Positions 1 through 14,000 of a stretch of DNA of 64,000 nucleotides are shown here, one piece after another. Source of the stretch: Burhinus oedicnemus (taxonomy: Eukaryota; Chordata; Aves; Charadriiformes; Burhinidae); contig VFFE01007601.1 of assembly GCA_008921705.1 (NCBI GenBank), forward strand, positions 693,827 to 757,826, in the 5' to 3' direction. Position 1 is the stretch's first letter; every line of letters begins with the position of its first letter. The position numbers and the translations under genes were made by a program. Under the pieces are notes generated by a model, which saw only the letters and a program-made list of their open reading frames with translations, was not told the DNA's origin and did no database searches.

Positions 1-1823
1 TTGGAAAGTAGAGTTGGTGGGTGGAGCACAGGGTGGTAAACATAGACAGGTTGTTTACTTCCAGTCTTAGAGAAGTCTTGGAGTATTAGATCTGCCAATT
101 TCAAGCAATCTCCAGGGATGCTGTTGTGCAGACTATATCTTTCAGATATACTCAGTAAGCATCTGGAAATTTATTATGGTTTATTTGTTACTGGTTATTA
201 TCATGTCACTCAGACTGAAAACGAAGTCGGAAGCTCATCATATCAAACTACAAAACTGGGAACAGAGACATTGCACAGAGCAAAGAGTTTGCAATCTAAC
301 ACATGACATGTAACGCATTAAAGAGAAAGAGCTACAGAAGAGGGGGCTGTGGTCATACAGCTTCAGGCTTGTCTTTATTTCCTAAATATGCAAATTTTCA
401 AGAAATATTAACAGTCAAAAGAGGCCTTGCCATTGTGGACTGATTGTTTCCTCTCTGTGCCTTGGCTGGAGTGGGTGTCCAGCAGAGCAGCAGCTCGTGG
501 AGCAGGGATGCTCTTCTGTTTATATTGAAGGGACGAGTACAAACCCAGTCGGGATTCAGTGTGTGAGATGCTCAGAGGTATTTGCACAGAGAGTGGTGGA
601 GTCTGGGTAGCTGGCAGAAGAGCAGACACAGATGGAGAAGGGAATGTGGAGAGGCACAGTATAAGAACAGGTGAATTGTATAGGTGCGGATGTGATGTTT
701 GAGTTTTGGAAAGGGAAGTAATAGGAAGATATTCATTAAGGCAAGGGAGGCCACTGGCACCTCAACAAGCAAGGAAACTGTAAGTTAAACACAAAGGTTG
801 AGTTGGTTTGTGTGTATTTCAAATGCTGCTCTAATTTGTATCTATAGGACAAAAAGGATTAAATGGAGATAATCCCTTTACAATGGTTTAATCGGTACAG
901 GTGAGTCAGTCAGCATTGGGAGTGTGTAAGTGTAGAAATAATTGTTTCGGTCATAGCAAAGGGATAGGAAGAAATTCTGGAGAGTGGAGCAAGAATCATA
1001 GAAATGTTTATTCTCTATTATAGGAATTTGGTAAGAGGTAAAGACCAAGTCAGAATAACATTGCACTGTCTTATTTGCAAACCAAGTACACGCACACAAG
1101 AGTTTCTGCACAAGAAAAGAAGTGGCCACATTTATATTAATAGAGTGAAAAAGAGCTTTGCCTCTCACTGTTCATCCATCCTATATCATCTGTGAAGGTT
1201 TATAATAAGGTTTATAAGACAAGTTTATAAATTTGGTGCATATAGCTATGAAGCGTCTTTTAAAAAGGCATTGCAGTGTTCTGAAGCTTTCCATCTCTGA
1301 GGGGTCTGCAGGGACAGGGATGCTTTTCGTGTTTCATTCTGATGACTGCCATAGGAGGGACCTGCTACGCAGGAGGCTTGGCTTTTGCTCTCATTTATTC
1401 TGTGTGTTTCCCATTCAGACTTAAAAATCATTCTGCTTGAAATTACCCATCTGGTCTTTGTGATTCAGGACAAAGCCACAAAAAAAATCAAGATAGATTC
1501 TCCTCCCCTCCCTATTCAATACCGTGTACTTGAAAATTATAGTCAGCACTGAAAGCAGATTTTTACTTGCATTTAAGCACTTCACTGAAATATTTGCTGT
1601 AGCAAAGTAGGAAGAGAGGGAGGGGGAAAATGCAAATGCCCCAAAGCAGTATGAATCCTGAGAACTTCAGGTCTGAAAATGTTATAATTGAGTTATTTGT
1701 GGCTTAGAGCTTTTCTCAGGAGCAATTTCACAAAACTAGACATTAGGTTTACATGAAATGTTCACTTTGAAACCATGACTTGGATGGCTTGTGGTGTTAT
1801 GCTTTGTGGGTGGCTTCTTTGTT
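1..1823. other. Intergenic, no gene recognised
   Basis: AT-leaning sequence without a recognisable exon, RNA gene or repeat. All open frames are shorter than 100 codons and show no family motif. Confidence 0.7.
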
Positions 1824-1847
1824 TATTTGTTTCTTAAGAAACAAATA
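1824..1847. repeat. 24-bp perfect palindrome with facing forkhead-like motifs
   Basis: The left half is TATTTGTTTCTT and the right half is its exact reverse complement, with no spacer. Each half holds a TTTGTTT/AAACAAA forkhead-like core. It is either a dyad binding site or chance; a perfect 24-bp palindrome is rare in 64 kb. Confidence 0.9.
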
Positions 1848-4800
1848 GAAATTTCTCTTCATCCCACTTGAACAGACTCATGTTGGAAAATTCAGAACTT
1901 GATAGAAAAAAAGTAACATTTCTGAGCTTCTTGAATTCCCTCTGTTATGTTTTCTGTACCTCTGCTGATAATGCAAGTAAGTATATTTAGAAAAGGGGAA
2001 GAAGAAAGGGCCAACTTCGTTGTATGCCTCTTCTCCAACTTTTAAAATTCTCATCCTTCAGTATTGCTTTGAGAAACCTGCAGACTAAGCATCTCCAGAT
2101 GATTCAGCTGATGAATTTATTGCTGCTTCCGAACTTGTTACTAAGGAAAGAAGAAATGCAGTTTTCTGGTTGCAAACTTTTTTTAAGGACAACTGACTCT
2201 TACTCATTTCATAACTTTTTTATTTGCATTTAGGATCAGTTGCTTCTGTCATGAGGTGACCTGCAGAACTGGAATAACAGGCTTCTTTCTGCCAGTTCCT
2301 TTTACTAATTTGACAGAAAGAGCGGCTGTGACTATGTCCTGGAGAAGCACAGGTCACATTTTTTTTCCTGCTTCTCCCTTCCAGCAAAATGGGAATCGTA
2401 GGAACAAGTGCGGAGGAAGTGGTGTGAGGAGGTGACGCTGTGGCTTTTTGATGCCATCATAGGAGCACCCTGGGATCATCCTCTAATTGAGGCCTCTGGG
2501 CTGGCGGAGGGTGATGTGATGCACGAACAGGAGCGGGAAGGAGGAATGCAGGAGGTTTTGAAGGCTGATAATGCTTCCATGAAGCCTGGAGAGCAAGCAT
2601 AATAGGTTTCAACCAGAGACCAGGGAAATAATATTTTAAAGCCAAGCAAACAACCAACCAACCCAGGAAGGATAATTAGCAAAGCTGATCAAGAGCAAGG
2701 TGCAGAGGCCCAACTCATACTATGTTTTGACAGAGACTGTCTTAAATTTCTCTTCTTCAATATGTGTTTTTGTTCTCTGCTCTTGACCCTGTTTATTGTG
2801 GGGTCTGTTTGAGATACCAGATCTGAACACGATCTAGTTAGGACATTTTAGCACAGATCAAATGAAATTCTCCACTTCCCTCCCATGAGCATCGCTGTGA
2901 CATTTACAGCATTGAAGTAAATTGTTATTTTGTTTGAGTTTCCTCTGTATTTCTCTGGAATCCAGCAAGGAGTGGGAGCCTCTTTATGCTTGGGGGAAAA
3001 AAAAGAAAAAAATAAGTTGACTTTCCAGTAAAGCCACAGTGTGTCAAATCAGTCCAAATTGTTATTAGTCACCTCAGGACTAGATCAGCTGCTGGCCATT
3101 TTGGGAATCCACAAGGGATTTTTTTTCCGACTTGCTCTCCCCACAGTGGTTAAGTCATGGCTTGCTCGTGGCCTGCCTATGGCTGTGCTCAGCCCAGGCT
3201 CAGCACTGGCTCGTCAAAGCCTGACACATAAACAAGAACTGCGAGATTTCACTAATTCCTTACCAAAACCAGATCCTCCCATCCCTCTTCATAGCTGCCA
3301 AGTGCTTGAAAAGATTTGAAAAAAACAAATCAAGCTTTGACATATGTGTTGGTTTATTTACTAGCAATTTACTTCCCAGGAAGAAGCACTTATGGGCATG
3401 CAGAGAGGCTGTGCCGCTTCTCCTGGTGGGGTGCGGGGGGAGGATTCCTCACCACTGGATTTTGTCTCTCTCACTGCAAAGTGCTCCCTTATGTCATGGC
3501 CTCACCCTGTGGACCTCTGAAGGACCAGATCCTGCAAAAGGTGGAGAAACCTGTTAAATCACTACTTGTGTAAAAGCCTGGCCCTGGCCATGGTGCAGGA
3601 CGAGGGGCAGAGCATGGTACATGTTGATGTGAAAGCTGTTTCCTCTCTCTCTCCTGGGGGCTGGACCGCAGAGCATCAGGTTGCTCTGCTTCACAGCCCA
3701 GCAGCTGCTGGTTGTGTAGGGCTGCGCCGTTTCAGGCTGGTTTGAGTTAAACTAATCAGTGTAGAAACAAAAGCCATTGCTGCCCATGAAACTGTGGTCC
3801 CTCACCTGACACTCGCCACCTCCACAGTGATGAACGCCCCATACCTCCTGCAGCCAGGCTGTCACCTTGGCCAGCCTGCCCACTTATGTCCTTCACCTGC
3901 ATGTGGACAGCTGACAGTGGAGCTAACTACGTCTGTCTAATTTTCTCATATTAATCAATTCCTGCCTCCTCCCCCATCAGCTTTTCCTTTGTCGTCATCG
4001 CTTTCCCCACTCACTGTCCACCCTAGTCCCAGCCTTCCATTTATCAATATTCTGCTATTATTAGGTGGCCCAGAAATGCATGTGCGTTATAGCACTGGTA
4101 CCACAAGAGCTACAGGGTGCATTTTTCTGTATTATTGACACCGTTTCCCTCTCTGCTGTGAAAACATACCGAGCCATCATCTTCCCATTCTCTGGCGCTT
4201 TCAATCTGTAATGTTGGCAGGGCAGAAAGATCCTTTTTCACTCTGCTTTTGACCGGTCCCTTTTCTCTGCTGTTAGGGGAGATGGTGTTGGCTAAACAGA
4301 GATGGTGGTGAAAGCCAAAGTGGATTCTCACTCCTGATTTATAGTGTCTGGGGTGGATCGGACTTGTAGCAGGCTGAGCTGGCTACTGAGTATACTGGCC
4401 TCCAAGCAGGCAACTAGAAATAATTGTGTTTTTGCTCACATGGCATGTTACACTGGCTGCCCTAATGGTGGTCGAATCCCATAGGGTTCAGGAGTGTGGA
4501 GGAGAATTGAGAAGCCTTGATTAAATTGTCACTGAGGTGGACGTATTTTCAGTAGTAGTAGTATCCTGGTTTTTTATAAAAAGATATAGTAACATAACCA
4601 GTTTCCTTACCAGTGGTATTAAGGACAGCTGAGATCAGAGTAATTATTTTTAAGTAGAACATATGGTCACTTTTATGTCTGAGTGCAGTTCCATCGCCAC
4701 TTATGTTTCACCCACTGCTGAATTTTGCTCTTGACTTCTCGCACAGTTTGGGCTAGCAGTGCTGGGGCTGTTGTTTAGGCCTCTTTATGGTGAAAAACTC

Positions 4801-7800
4801 CCCTTCCAGCCCTGTCTTTGCTGGGAGGGTTACGCTCATGCGTGAGCTTGGCCACTGGAAGTGGGGCTGGAGGCTGAGGCTTTGCTGCCTGCACAGGCAT
4901 CGCCAACCTGGTGTTTTGAACTTTTCTTTCATCATGCTTTTCTGATTCTGTTCTGTTCCAAACTACACCTATGGGGAAAGTATTTGCACTTGGGGCTTTC
5001 CCCAGTTAGGGGTGTTTCACAGAGCTGGTCATACCTCTTCTTCAACTGAAAAGATGAAAATGAAAAGTCCATGGACATATAACTCCAAAAAGAGGCTTGA
5101 CAAAACTTCACACACTTTATAAAATGTTTCTCAGCAAGGTGTAAATCTTTATTCCTTGTTCCTGTTAGACTCCTGGCATAACCACACGGGCACATTGGCA
5201 CTTGGATCTGGTGTAAATCTGTTCTCTCCCATGCCATCACAAGTCCTGTTGTGGCCCCGTGGCCGTGGGCACACAGGGTACCGCTGCAGAGAAGGCTGAA
5301 GGAGGGAGCCAGGGAGAAGGCAAGGGCTGCCTGTCTTGTTTCAGCTTGGAAATCTGCAGTTTCAAGTGGCTGTTCCCTCAACACAGCCTAAAGGTGTTGC
5401 TCTTGCCATGGTGCAAGGCATTTTAGCAGCTACCCATCACCAGAAAGAAAATCTTTTTTTCCCCCACAATCTTGGTTCTTGTCACCTCCCCCCATTTACA
5501 ACAGCTCTGGTGCTCCTTGAACCCTTTGGATGAGCTAGTTAAATCTGCTATGCTAGAAAATGTCTGCTCATCCCTTTTTTTATATATTTTTATATATTTT
5601 TTATTTACATTTTTCTGAGCTGGGTGTCTTGCAGGGCTGGCAAGCTGGTTCAGCTGAAGCATATGGCTGGGCACTGGGGCTGCAGGAGGTGGCAGGGAGG
5701 AGCAGGATCCTTTCTGTTTGGGCTCACCCCACATTTTGGGGCCCCATGTGATGCTCGTCCCTGTGCCGCTCCCCAGCTGGGTGGGTGGCAGGCTCTGTGC
5801 TGCTGCAGCTGTGAGGCTGTGGGTCCCTGCACGAGCCAGGCAAAGACCTACTCCTGGCCCACCAGGGTTTAGTTATGCTTTGCAGATCCTCTCTCTAACA
5901 GTGTGGAGCAAGTGTGTAGTGTGTGCTGGCGCCTGCTCCACCAAGTCTGGGGTCTGTGGCCCCCAGAGGAATCTTGGACAGATACTGGCCAGCGCTCTGC
6001 TCCCTGTAAGCCTCTTGACACTGCCTTTGGTCATCGTGTATAAGCACTGGCTATGACACTGACACCCTTCCTATAGACCTCTAAGACTCATAGTGACCCA
6101 AATTAACGTCACTTCTCCCAGATGCATGTGTCGCACTCATCTTCCCTCTTACATCCATCCCTGCAGCCCTCTGAGCACGTTTGGCTTCTGCAGTCCTCTG
6201 GCCTCTTCCTCTTGTCCTGGTGTGGGCTCCGGCCAGGGAGCTGAGCATGCGGTGCAGCTCTGCCTTCGTATGGGATCCTCCAAATCATGCATGACAGGAA
6301 TGGAAAGCTGTCACTTGATCACTGGCTAGAGGAACACATCTTACAGAGCCAGCTGACTGTGCAGCTGGAAGAGGTTAAAAATTAACCCCGCAATAATATA
6401 TGTGGGTAATTGGCTTTCTGTTGGTTTTGTAAGTAGTGCCCATGTCGTTCAAAGTGACCTGAAGCGGGGCAGGGCAGGGGGAGAGGGAGGAATGGGGTGG
6501 GGATGGGCAGGAACGGGAAATATTTGTGCTTTATGATAGAAAACAAAGAAGAAAGCCTTTGATTTTTGTAAAGGGGAGATGCTTTGCCATGTTCCTCTGT
6601 ATAGCTCTGTTGAGAGGGATTTATATATGTTTTCCTACATTACACCAAAGATATACTTCTCTGCTTCATTTGCAGTGCCAAGAATGTCAAGGCTTCTCTT
6701 TGCCATTCAGGCACTGATCTACCTCAAAGGACACAGACATGAAGAGAGGACTCCTTTGAACATCCCTATGTGTATCTGGCCACGGAGCCAGACTTTTCTG
6801 GTGCTCAGAGGCTGTCGGATTCTTTCGCAGCCACTTCACTGCCACAGGGGAGCTAGGGAAGGTGCATTGGAGAACCACGAGAATTCAAGTGATTTTTATT
6901 TAATTTTTCTGTCTGCAATCACAGTGCAAAACAGGTAGGGTCCAGTCCTGGGTTCTGCCCTCTACGGCCAAGCAGGTAAGCTGTTCTGGACTGAGAGCAC
7001 ATCCCGGCCAGGTCAGAGGTTTCTCTTCTCTGTATGACAAGAACCACTGATTTTAATTTGAGTCAAAACATGAATTCACTGTGCAGTGGAGAAATATGCC
7101 CAGAGCAGCTTCTCAGGATGTCGTCCTAGGTCTTCAGTTGTGGAAAAACAGTGTGATGAGACCTGAATTTCTACTGTTAAAATTGGGGAGGAAAGATATT
7201 GCAGGGTGGGGGTTTTAATTCATCAAAAAGAAGTCACCTTTGAAGGTCACCTTTTAAGAATTCATTGGCTGCTCCTGGCCTGATGGTATGTGAAAAGCAA
7301 TACTGTTTTCTGTGGAAACAGCTCTGTAGAAAGGGAGAGCTTTGTTTTCACATTAAAAAAAAAAAACAACCAACAAACCCCACCCCCAAAAAACCCCCAC
7401 AAGTCCCTGTCCTGAAAGGTCTGATTATGTTGGACCAAGCACAAAATCTATTACAGAGGTATTAGTTGCCTGCACTGTTTATGTAGTCACACATTACACC
7501 TGCTATTTCCCATAGGAGTCTAACACTGGTAGTGTTTTCCATCCCAAACTGGATATGATGCTGAAACACCACACAGAAAAGGAATTTGTGAGGAATGGGC
7601 CTGAGCTGTGTTAAACCAATGACTTAACATGACTTAAAAAGTAAAAAGCCACCCAGGAAAACCAGATGATGAAATTTGCCACCATTCAATTAAAAAGTCA
7701 TCCTTTCCTGTTGTTCAGTGAGCACTGGGCTTTCCAAGTGCACCAGTCTTTCCTGGGATGAGTGACTCATGAACCTGATAGGAAAATGCACCTGTTTTTA

Positions 7801-9600
7801 GCCAGAGGTTAAAGCAGTTCTCTGGTTACCAGAGTAAACAATATATTTATTTCTGTCCTTAGCAGTTTACCCTGCAAAGTCCAGGAACACAGGATGGCTG
7901 GCAGGAGCACTTAGGTTTGAGCCAAGTTTGCTGAAGTCGGTAGAATGTCTGCGAAGACCATGGTAAGATGCTTGTAGATGCCAGTGGGATTTGGCCCATG
8001 CATTTTGCTAGAGAGAAAACAGGGAAAAAAGTTGGTGCGGTGATTGTGCTGGCTGCCAAGGACTCCAAGGAGCTGGAAAGTGTCTGCCATGGTGTGGGAC
8101 ATGTATCCTCTTCTCTGGCCCAGAGATCTCCATCTGTACTCTTGGCAAAAGAGCAGCTGTCAGTCACAGAGATGTGATGAGTATATGTGCATGCAAGACT
8201 ATGAGACTGATCAGAGACCACAGTGATGGCAACCATGAAAGTGACTGAAATATTTGGAAATGAGAGTGGTGGATGTATTGATATCATGGAAGCCGAGAGA
8301 TTCAATTAGCCGGGCGTCACTTATTAATTCCAGCATGAGAAATGGGATGGTTTTGATCTCCACTGCGGAGTTCTGAAAAGTGCAAACACAACATCAGCTT
8401 ATTTCAGGTCAGCACTCAAGACGATATAAAGACAAGATGGATTTTAGCCTTTATTTAACTGGATTTAATTACATGCATGAGCTTCAAAGTGCCTAAGGCC
8501 TAATGGATGATGACCTAAGGTCTGATTGAAAAAGCAACAACTTAAACCTTAAGCTTGTTGGTTAGACCATATGGCATGACCGGACCATGTGATGTTTCAG
8601 GAAGGGATGTAAGGAATAAAGCACCCAGTGCATCCAAAGCATTTACCAAGATTTCCAGCTTCACTCAGAAGAATCTGAACACCAACCCTGCCTGCTCTCC
8701 ACACCAGCATGGCTCAGGAGCTTGGCTGGGACAGATAGGAGACAGTTTCCAACCACACCTCCCACAACCACCTCCAGTGTCCTCAGATAGAGAATGCTGA
8801 CACTTGGAGTAGAAAAGGAACACTTGAATTTTCAGTTTGGAAGATCCATGTGGCTATGAAATTGCAAATAACCAAATTGAAGGAAAAGACGCAATCATCA
8901 AAGGCTCATTACCTTCATTTAATTTTGTTTTATTAGTCTTAGCATCCCAGATATTGTGAGTGTCATCTATTTGTATTTCTGGCTGTGCTTGGTTTCAGAG
9001 AATCCTGTTCTTGAGTCTGGATAAAGTACAAAGTCTCTCTTTCTGCTTTGGATAGCACAACGTGATTCCAAATAAAGTCTTGGAGAGCTAGCATTAAAAA
9101 AATAGAAATGATCATAAAAAACTGCTTGTGGAACTAAGACCTGCCGAGACATGGCTAAATGTAATTGCTTGTGGCAGATGTTTATGGGAAAACTGAAAGT
9201 TTTTTAATTGCTTAATTATTGAATAAGCAGAAATGTTGAGAAAGACAAGGATACAACTTGAGTATGTCACTACTTTAAATGACTGTGGCATGGTTCTGTC
9301 CATCGCAGGAAGTCTGTGCCATGTTGATTCACAGCCTGATCTAGCACAGATGAAAAAGGTTGGTGTAACAAATCACTAGCTGGAATGTTTTGAATTTCCA
9401 GTGCCTGTGAGGTACTTGGCATCCACACAGAGCAGCCACCCCAGGTGCTCCCACTTTGAAGATGATCAGGTCCAGACCCTCACTTTCATCTTGGTCACAT
9501 CCAATTGAAAGGACCTTGACGTAACCGTGTCTGTTTCACATTTGAAAGAGAACTGCTTAAAAGCTGTTTAAATAATTTGGGCATGCATCTAACAATCCCA
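1848..9600. other. Intergenic, no gene recognised; low-complexity patches
   Basis: No convincing exon. Visible items are an A/T tract at 5574-5612, an A12 run followed by A/C-rich sequence at 7355-7401, and ATGAGTGACTCAT at 7758-7770, which contains an AP-1 core (TGACTCA). A stretch at 8285-8550 is rich in ATTA/TAAT homeodomain-type cores, such as TTCAATTAG and ATTAATTCC, and may be a conserved non-coding element. The minus-strand open frame at 7859-8305 (148 codons) has no family motif. Confidence 0.6.
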
Positions 9601-9740
9601 GAGCTTTAGCCATATCAATTAATTCTTGAAGCAACCTCATGAGATTAGTATTATCCTAATTTGTATAGGAGTTCAATGGGGCACAGAGAGTGAATGTTTT
9701 GCTTTGTGTCCATTCTATATCTGGTAAAGGATACCAGCCC
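9601..9740 (+). repeat. MIR-like CORE-SINE relic
   Basis: The segment follows the MIR order I know: a TCAATTAATTC piece, CAACCTCATGAGATTAGTATTATCC, then GGGGCACAGAGAGTGAATG. This parallels the MIR text about a few Ca bases of ATGAGGTAG, TATTATCCCC and GGCACAGAGAGGTTAAG. It is heavily diverged. Confidence 0.7.
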
Positions 9741-10450
9741 TTACCAGCCTCCATGAATCACCTCAGTGGGCTGACTAACATCCACCTGCTTTGTCTCTGA
9801 ACCATACAGCTCAGAAGTGTCACATTCACATCATCAACACATTGCTCCTCCTTGCCCACTGAGTGCTACCCAGACACAGCATGGTGAGGAAACCTGATGG
9901 GCTGTGCTGGCTCTGTCCTCACCAGGGTGAGATTTGTTGGCTCCTGCATGCAGCAGTGGACCCGGGTATGTTTATGGCATAGCCCTGGGGTTCCTCCAAC
10001 ACATGCCAATTTTCTGGCAAAGACGAGACCCGGGAACATATTTACATTAATGTCCAAGGTCTCAGCCCCTCTCACAGCTCTTTCATAATGTCTTTTTGTT
10101 GTTGCATGCTGGGCTGAGCTTCCAGCTGGTGGTTTTTCCCTCCACATCCCCCAGTTTTGGAAGTCCCTCATCAAACTTCTCCCTGGGAAGGTTGATAGTT
10201 CATAACACCGAAGCGGGGAGTCCCTGGCTCTGGAGCTACCTGGCATCCCACGCTGTGTGTAGCATCGCCTGTACCCTCGGTGGCTCACTTGGGTCTGCCT
10301 TCACTGCCTGAGCTGGATCACCATGGGATCAGGCAATGACCAGCACTGATGCAAGGAACGGGACAGGAGACCCCGACCAAGGAGAAGGGGGAAGTCACAG
10401 TGGCTTCAGCCTGGTCCTGTTGAAGGTGTCATGAAACCTGCCTGCTAAGA
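9741..10450. other. Intergenic, no gene recognised
   Basis: Moderately GC-rich sequence. The minus-strand open frame at 9866-10288 (140 codons) has no recognisable domain, and I regard it as chance. Confidence 0.6.
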
Positions 10451-11022
10451 CTGGTCTCCTCAAAGAGTAATCCAGCGTGGGAGTTCCACCAGGAACACTA
10501 ACACAACAAATTTGTTTTGGTTTTCTACTATGGCCTATCTGTCTCAAGTGCTCCTTTAACATACAGATCATCCATGGACCGCATGAACTCTCTGGCAGAC
10601 TCCTGCTTTTGCTGTGCTTGAAAAAATATTATCATTCAGTTTTATGTCTTTAGCAAGTTGCTTTTCATTTTCTTGTACTTCACTGTAGTTTCACATCCAC
10701 TTTGTCAGCCTTTGTGTTCTTTCCCATCTTCCTTAACTCTTTATTTTTTGAAGAATTTTTTTTTTACATCTCAGAAGTGTTACATGGTTTAATCACATTG
10801 GCTTACTTTTTCTTTTCCTTTGAATAATTTTTTATTTGATGCTGAGCCTGCTGCAGAGTGTCTTTAAACAATCTTATATCATCTACAAGTGCTTTACTGT
10901 TTTTAGCTGCTGATTTCAATGAATTTCCTCACTTTTATGTGGTTCCCCTTTTTAAAGGTAAACGTTTAATTTGGTACATTCAATCTACGTCGATCTTCTG
11001 AGAACTTGAGTCACTTACTTAT
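10451..11022 (-). mobile_element. Eroded ancient CR1 LINE, internal ORF2 fragment
   Basis: Translating the minus strand in broken frames gives pieces that line up with the region between endonuclease and reverse transcriptase in old CR1 elements. In order these are FKKGNHIKVRKFIE (near 10960), RLFKDTLQQAQHQIK (near 10860), NDNIFFK-like and SKSRSLPE pieces (near 10620), and a VKGALETD piece (near 10550) in the position of the family's KGALKDDKVIAEKLN block. Several stops and frameshifts are present, so it is a dead copy. The surroundings are AT-rich, typical of the reverse complement of this ORF. Confidence 0.72.
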
Positions 11023-14000
11023 CTTTCCCTCCCTGGCATGAACTGCTCTGACATTTGTACTGTTTAAGCCTGGTATAATAGTATTTCACTAATTAGTTCT
11101 TTCTAGAAAGTTTCCCAGATATGTGTGTTGCCAATATTCTTACTGAAAGCCAGGCATTCTAGTTCATCTTCCTTTATTTTCAGATTGCTGCCGTTTGTAT
11201 GGAAATGGTTTTAAATGTGATTATGAGCTAGCTACGTAGTTTGGGGGAGTTGTAGGGGTTGTGGGTGTGTATGGGGGGGGTGTGCACGTGTGCACCTTAA
11301 TTGAGGCTTCATTTATAGACACTGGTCTTCTTTGTTTTCCACTTATTTCCATTGCCTTCTGTCCTATCCTTTTTCTTAACAGAAAGATTTGAAAGCGTCA
11401 ACCAAACTGTGTGTTCTTCCATACCTCTCCCTTACCCCCAGTTTTTAATTTAAAACTCTCCTGCAGCTCTAACTCCATTAACTCCCAGCTCCTTTCTGTC
11501 TTGTTTACATAGGTCTCATTTTTTCTACATAGGCTCCACTTTTCTAAATAGCTTTTCCCTTTTCTAATAAACCCAGCAACATCTGTAACAATAGCCTTAC
11601 AAGCTTCACACGTTTATTTTGCATACATAGAACTATTTAATATCACTTATCGTTCATCTCCAGGGTTTGAAGTGCTCTCCCTCGCCTGCCTACTTGTGCT
11701 CTTTCCTTTGCCACAGTTAATAGCACGATCAGTCATGCTGGAAAGTTACACCCAACCAGTATTAGGAAATGCTCCTTGATGCCTTGTAAATCCCTGGTGC
11801 TACTGCGGTGGCGGAGGAGGAGGAGGAGGAGGAGGCGGCATTCCAAGCACATGGACTCTCAGGCAAGTGAAATGAAGCCGAGTAGGTCACACACACTGCT
11901 TACCATGGTCACATTTGCTCATGGTGAAATCTTGCCCACTGAACATTGGCTGGGAACATCACTATTTGCTGTTCCAGTGGGAATTTTATGCTACTTGGAG
12001 ATTTCAGCCTCACGCTGCATTTAGACAGTACCTCTGAGGCAATCAAGCAGCCCCCTCCCTCTGCTGCAGCGGCGCTTGTCTTCCTGTCCCTCCTTAGAAC
12101 GGGCACGGATACTCATCCGACCAAGGAACCACAAAGACCAAGGTATCACATCAGCCTGGCTGTGTTGTTACACTACACTTCTTCCACGCTGAGTGTGAGA
12201 CGGGGTCTTCAATATACACAGGCTTTGTATTACAGTCTTTTCCTGTCTTTGAGATAGTTTTTTATTGTAATGCACAGGGAACGATCAAAACTGGGGTACA
12301 CTGTCTCAGCGAACAAGATGAGCGCAGGCTGAGCAAAAGGAATGTGATAAACGCACAAGGAGAACAAGTGTGACGTCTCTCCTGTTTCCCTCTCTAGGTG
12401 CTCCCCAAAGCTCTGCGCTGCCTGTCACTGCCATGCCGTGCTCCCTCTGATCCATGACCACAACTCCGTGCATCAGACGTCACTCCAGAGCAGCACAGCT
12501 CTTTCCCAGGAGATAAGTGAGGGGTTTTTTTGCCTACACAACAGCTCTCCTGAGCTTTCCCATGCTGGGAGGGAGGGCGGGAGGGAGGAGATCCGGCTTC
12601 CTCCCTGTCCAAGCGCCAGCCCTGTGGGCCTGCCATGGCACTGCTGGGAACATCCAGGGGCATTATGCAATTTGCAGAGGCGGTTTTTCATGCAGCCTGG
12701 CAAAGCAGCGTCTGATAATGGCTCTCCCTTTGTTTGTAGCACACAATCGAGCTCATGATCTTCTCTCCAGTACAGGCAGCCCACGGTGTTATGTCCTGTA
12801 CTGCTGTGATGACAAGAGCGGGGCTGCGCACAGGACAGGGAGCCCTGCAGCGCTTTCATGAGTGAATCACCTACGGACAAATCATTAATGGTCTAAAAGG
12901 GCTGGAATAAGCTAGTCTGGCTCCAGTGGAAGCACAGATTGTGTCTTTTTCAGGAGGCATGGGAAGCCCTTCTTACATCTGTTTTTAAACTTCTTGACTT
13001 TGGCTTCTGAGTAATGCCACTGATTTCATTTTCCAAAGGTCACAGGGGAATTCTCTTCTGCCATCTCCAAAGGGCATGATAAATGTTCCTCTAACAAAGT
13101 AATGAATTGTTCAACACAATGCACTTAACAATTACCTTGCCATAAAGGTATTTACAGCAGGTACAAGTAAGAGAAACCAGTTTGTCTCCTATTGTTTTTC
13201 AAAGGGGGGAAAAAAAGGGCAAGGCTGTAGCCATTTTGTGGTGAGTTTGAGGGATAAATATAATTTGATGTCTTCACTGAATGCTTTCATGGGTCTTAAA
13301 AGATATTTTAATAGATGTAAAAGTCTATTTATAGACTATTCTGTCTATAGACTATCCCTTTTGGAGATCAGAAAACATATTCACTTCTGTATTCTGTGTA
13401 CCTATTTAAATTGCATCTAAATTTAAAGTTGTCCATAAGATATTAATTCAGCACCTTTTGTGAATGCGCCTTCCCATGTAGTCTTTATTTACAGGAAGCT
13501 GTGCTATTTTATTTTCCCCAGTATCATTCTGCCTCCTGCATGATGCTCTTTCCCATTTTGGATGTAAATTTGCTTCTAACGTTGTGGGCAAGGGAGTCAG
13601 ACATGCAAGAAATTAGAAGCAAAGACATGTTACTGAATGCAAATCTGTTACCAACACAAATCTAGATCCGTTTGACAGGAGGAAGACCAACCCTGCACCA
13701 GCAGCAGAGTGCTTGCTGGCCTGTGGGTTAGAAACACGGTGTCACTGCAAATCTGGTTCAACAAGTGTGCACCTACCTGCCTGACCTCTTCCACTTGGCA
13801 GTCTTTTCGTTGCATTGTTGTCTGAGAGGCTGATAAGAGAGTAAACCGTGGAAACCAAACTGCCCCTCCAGCCCTCAAGCTGGTCCCAGTACATCCTAGT
13901 GCATGTGCATTGGCCGGATGAGGTGAAGGAGAGATCTCATCAGTCGGGCAGGTGGGTAAGTAGAGGCTGGTGCAGTCAGCCCAGTGTTTTTCACCAGCAT

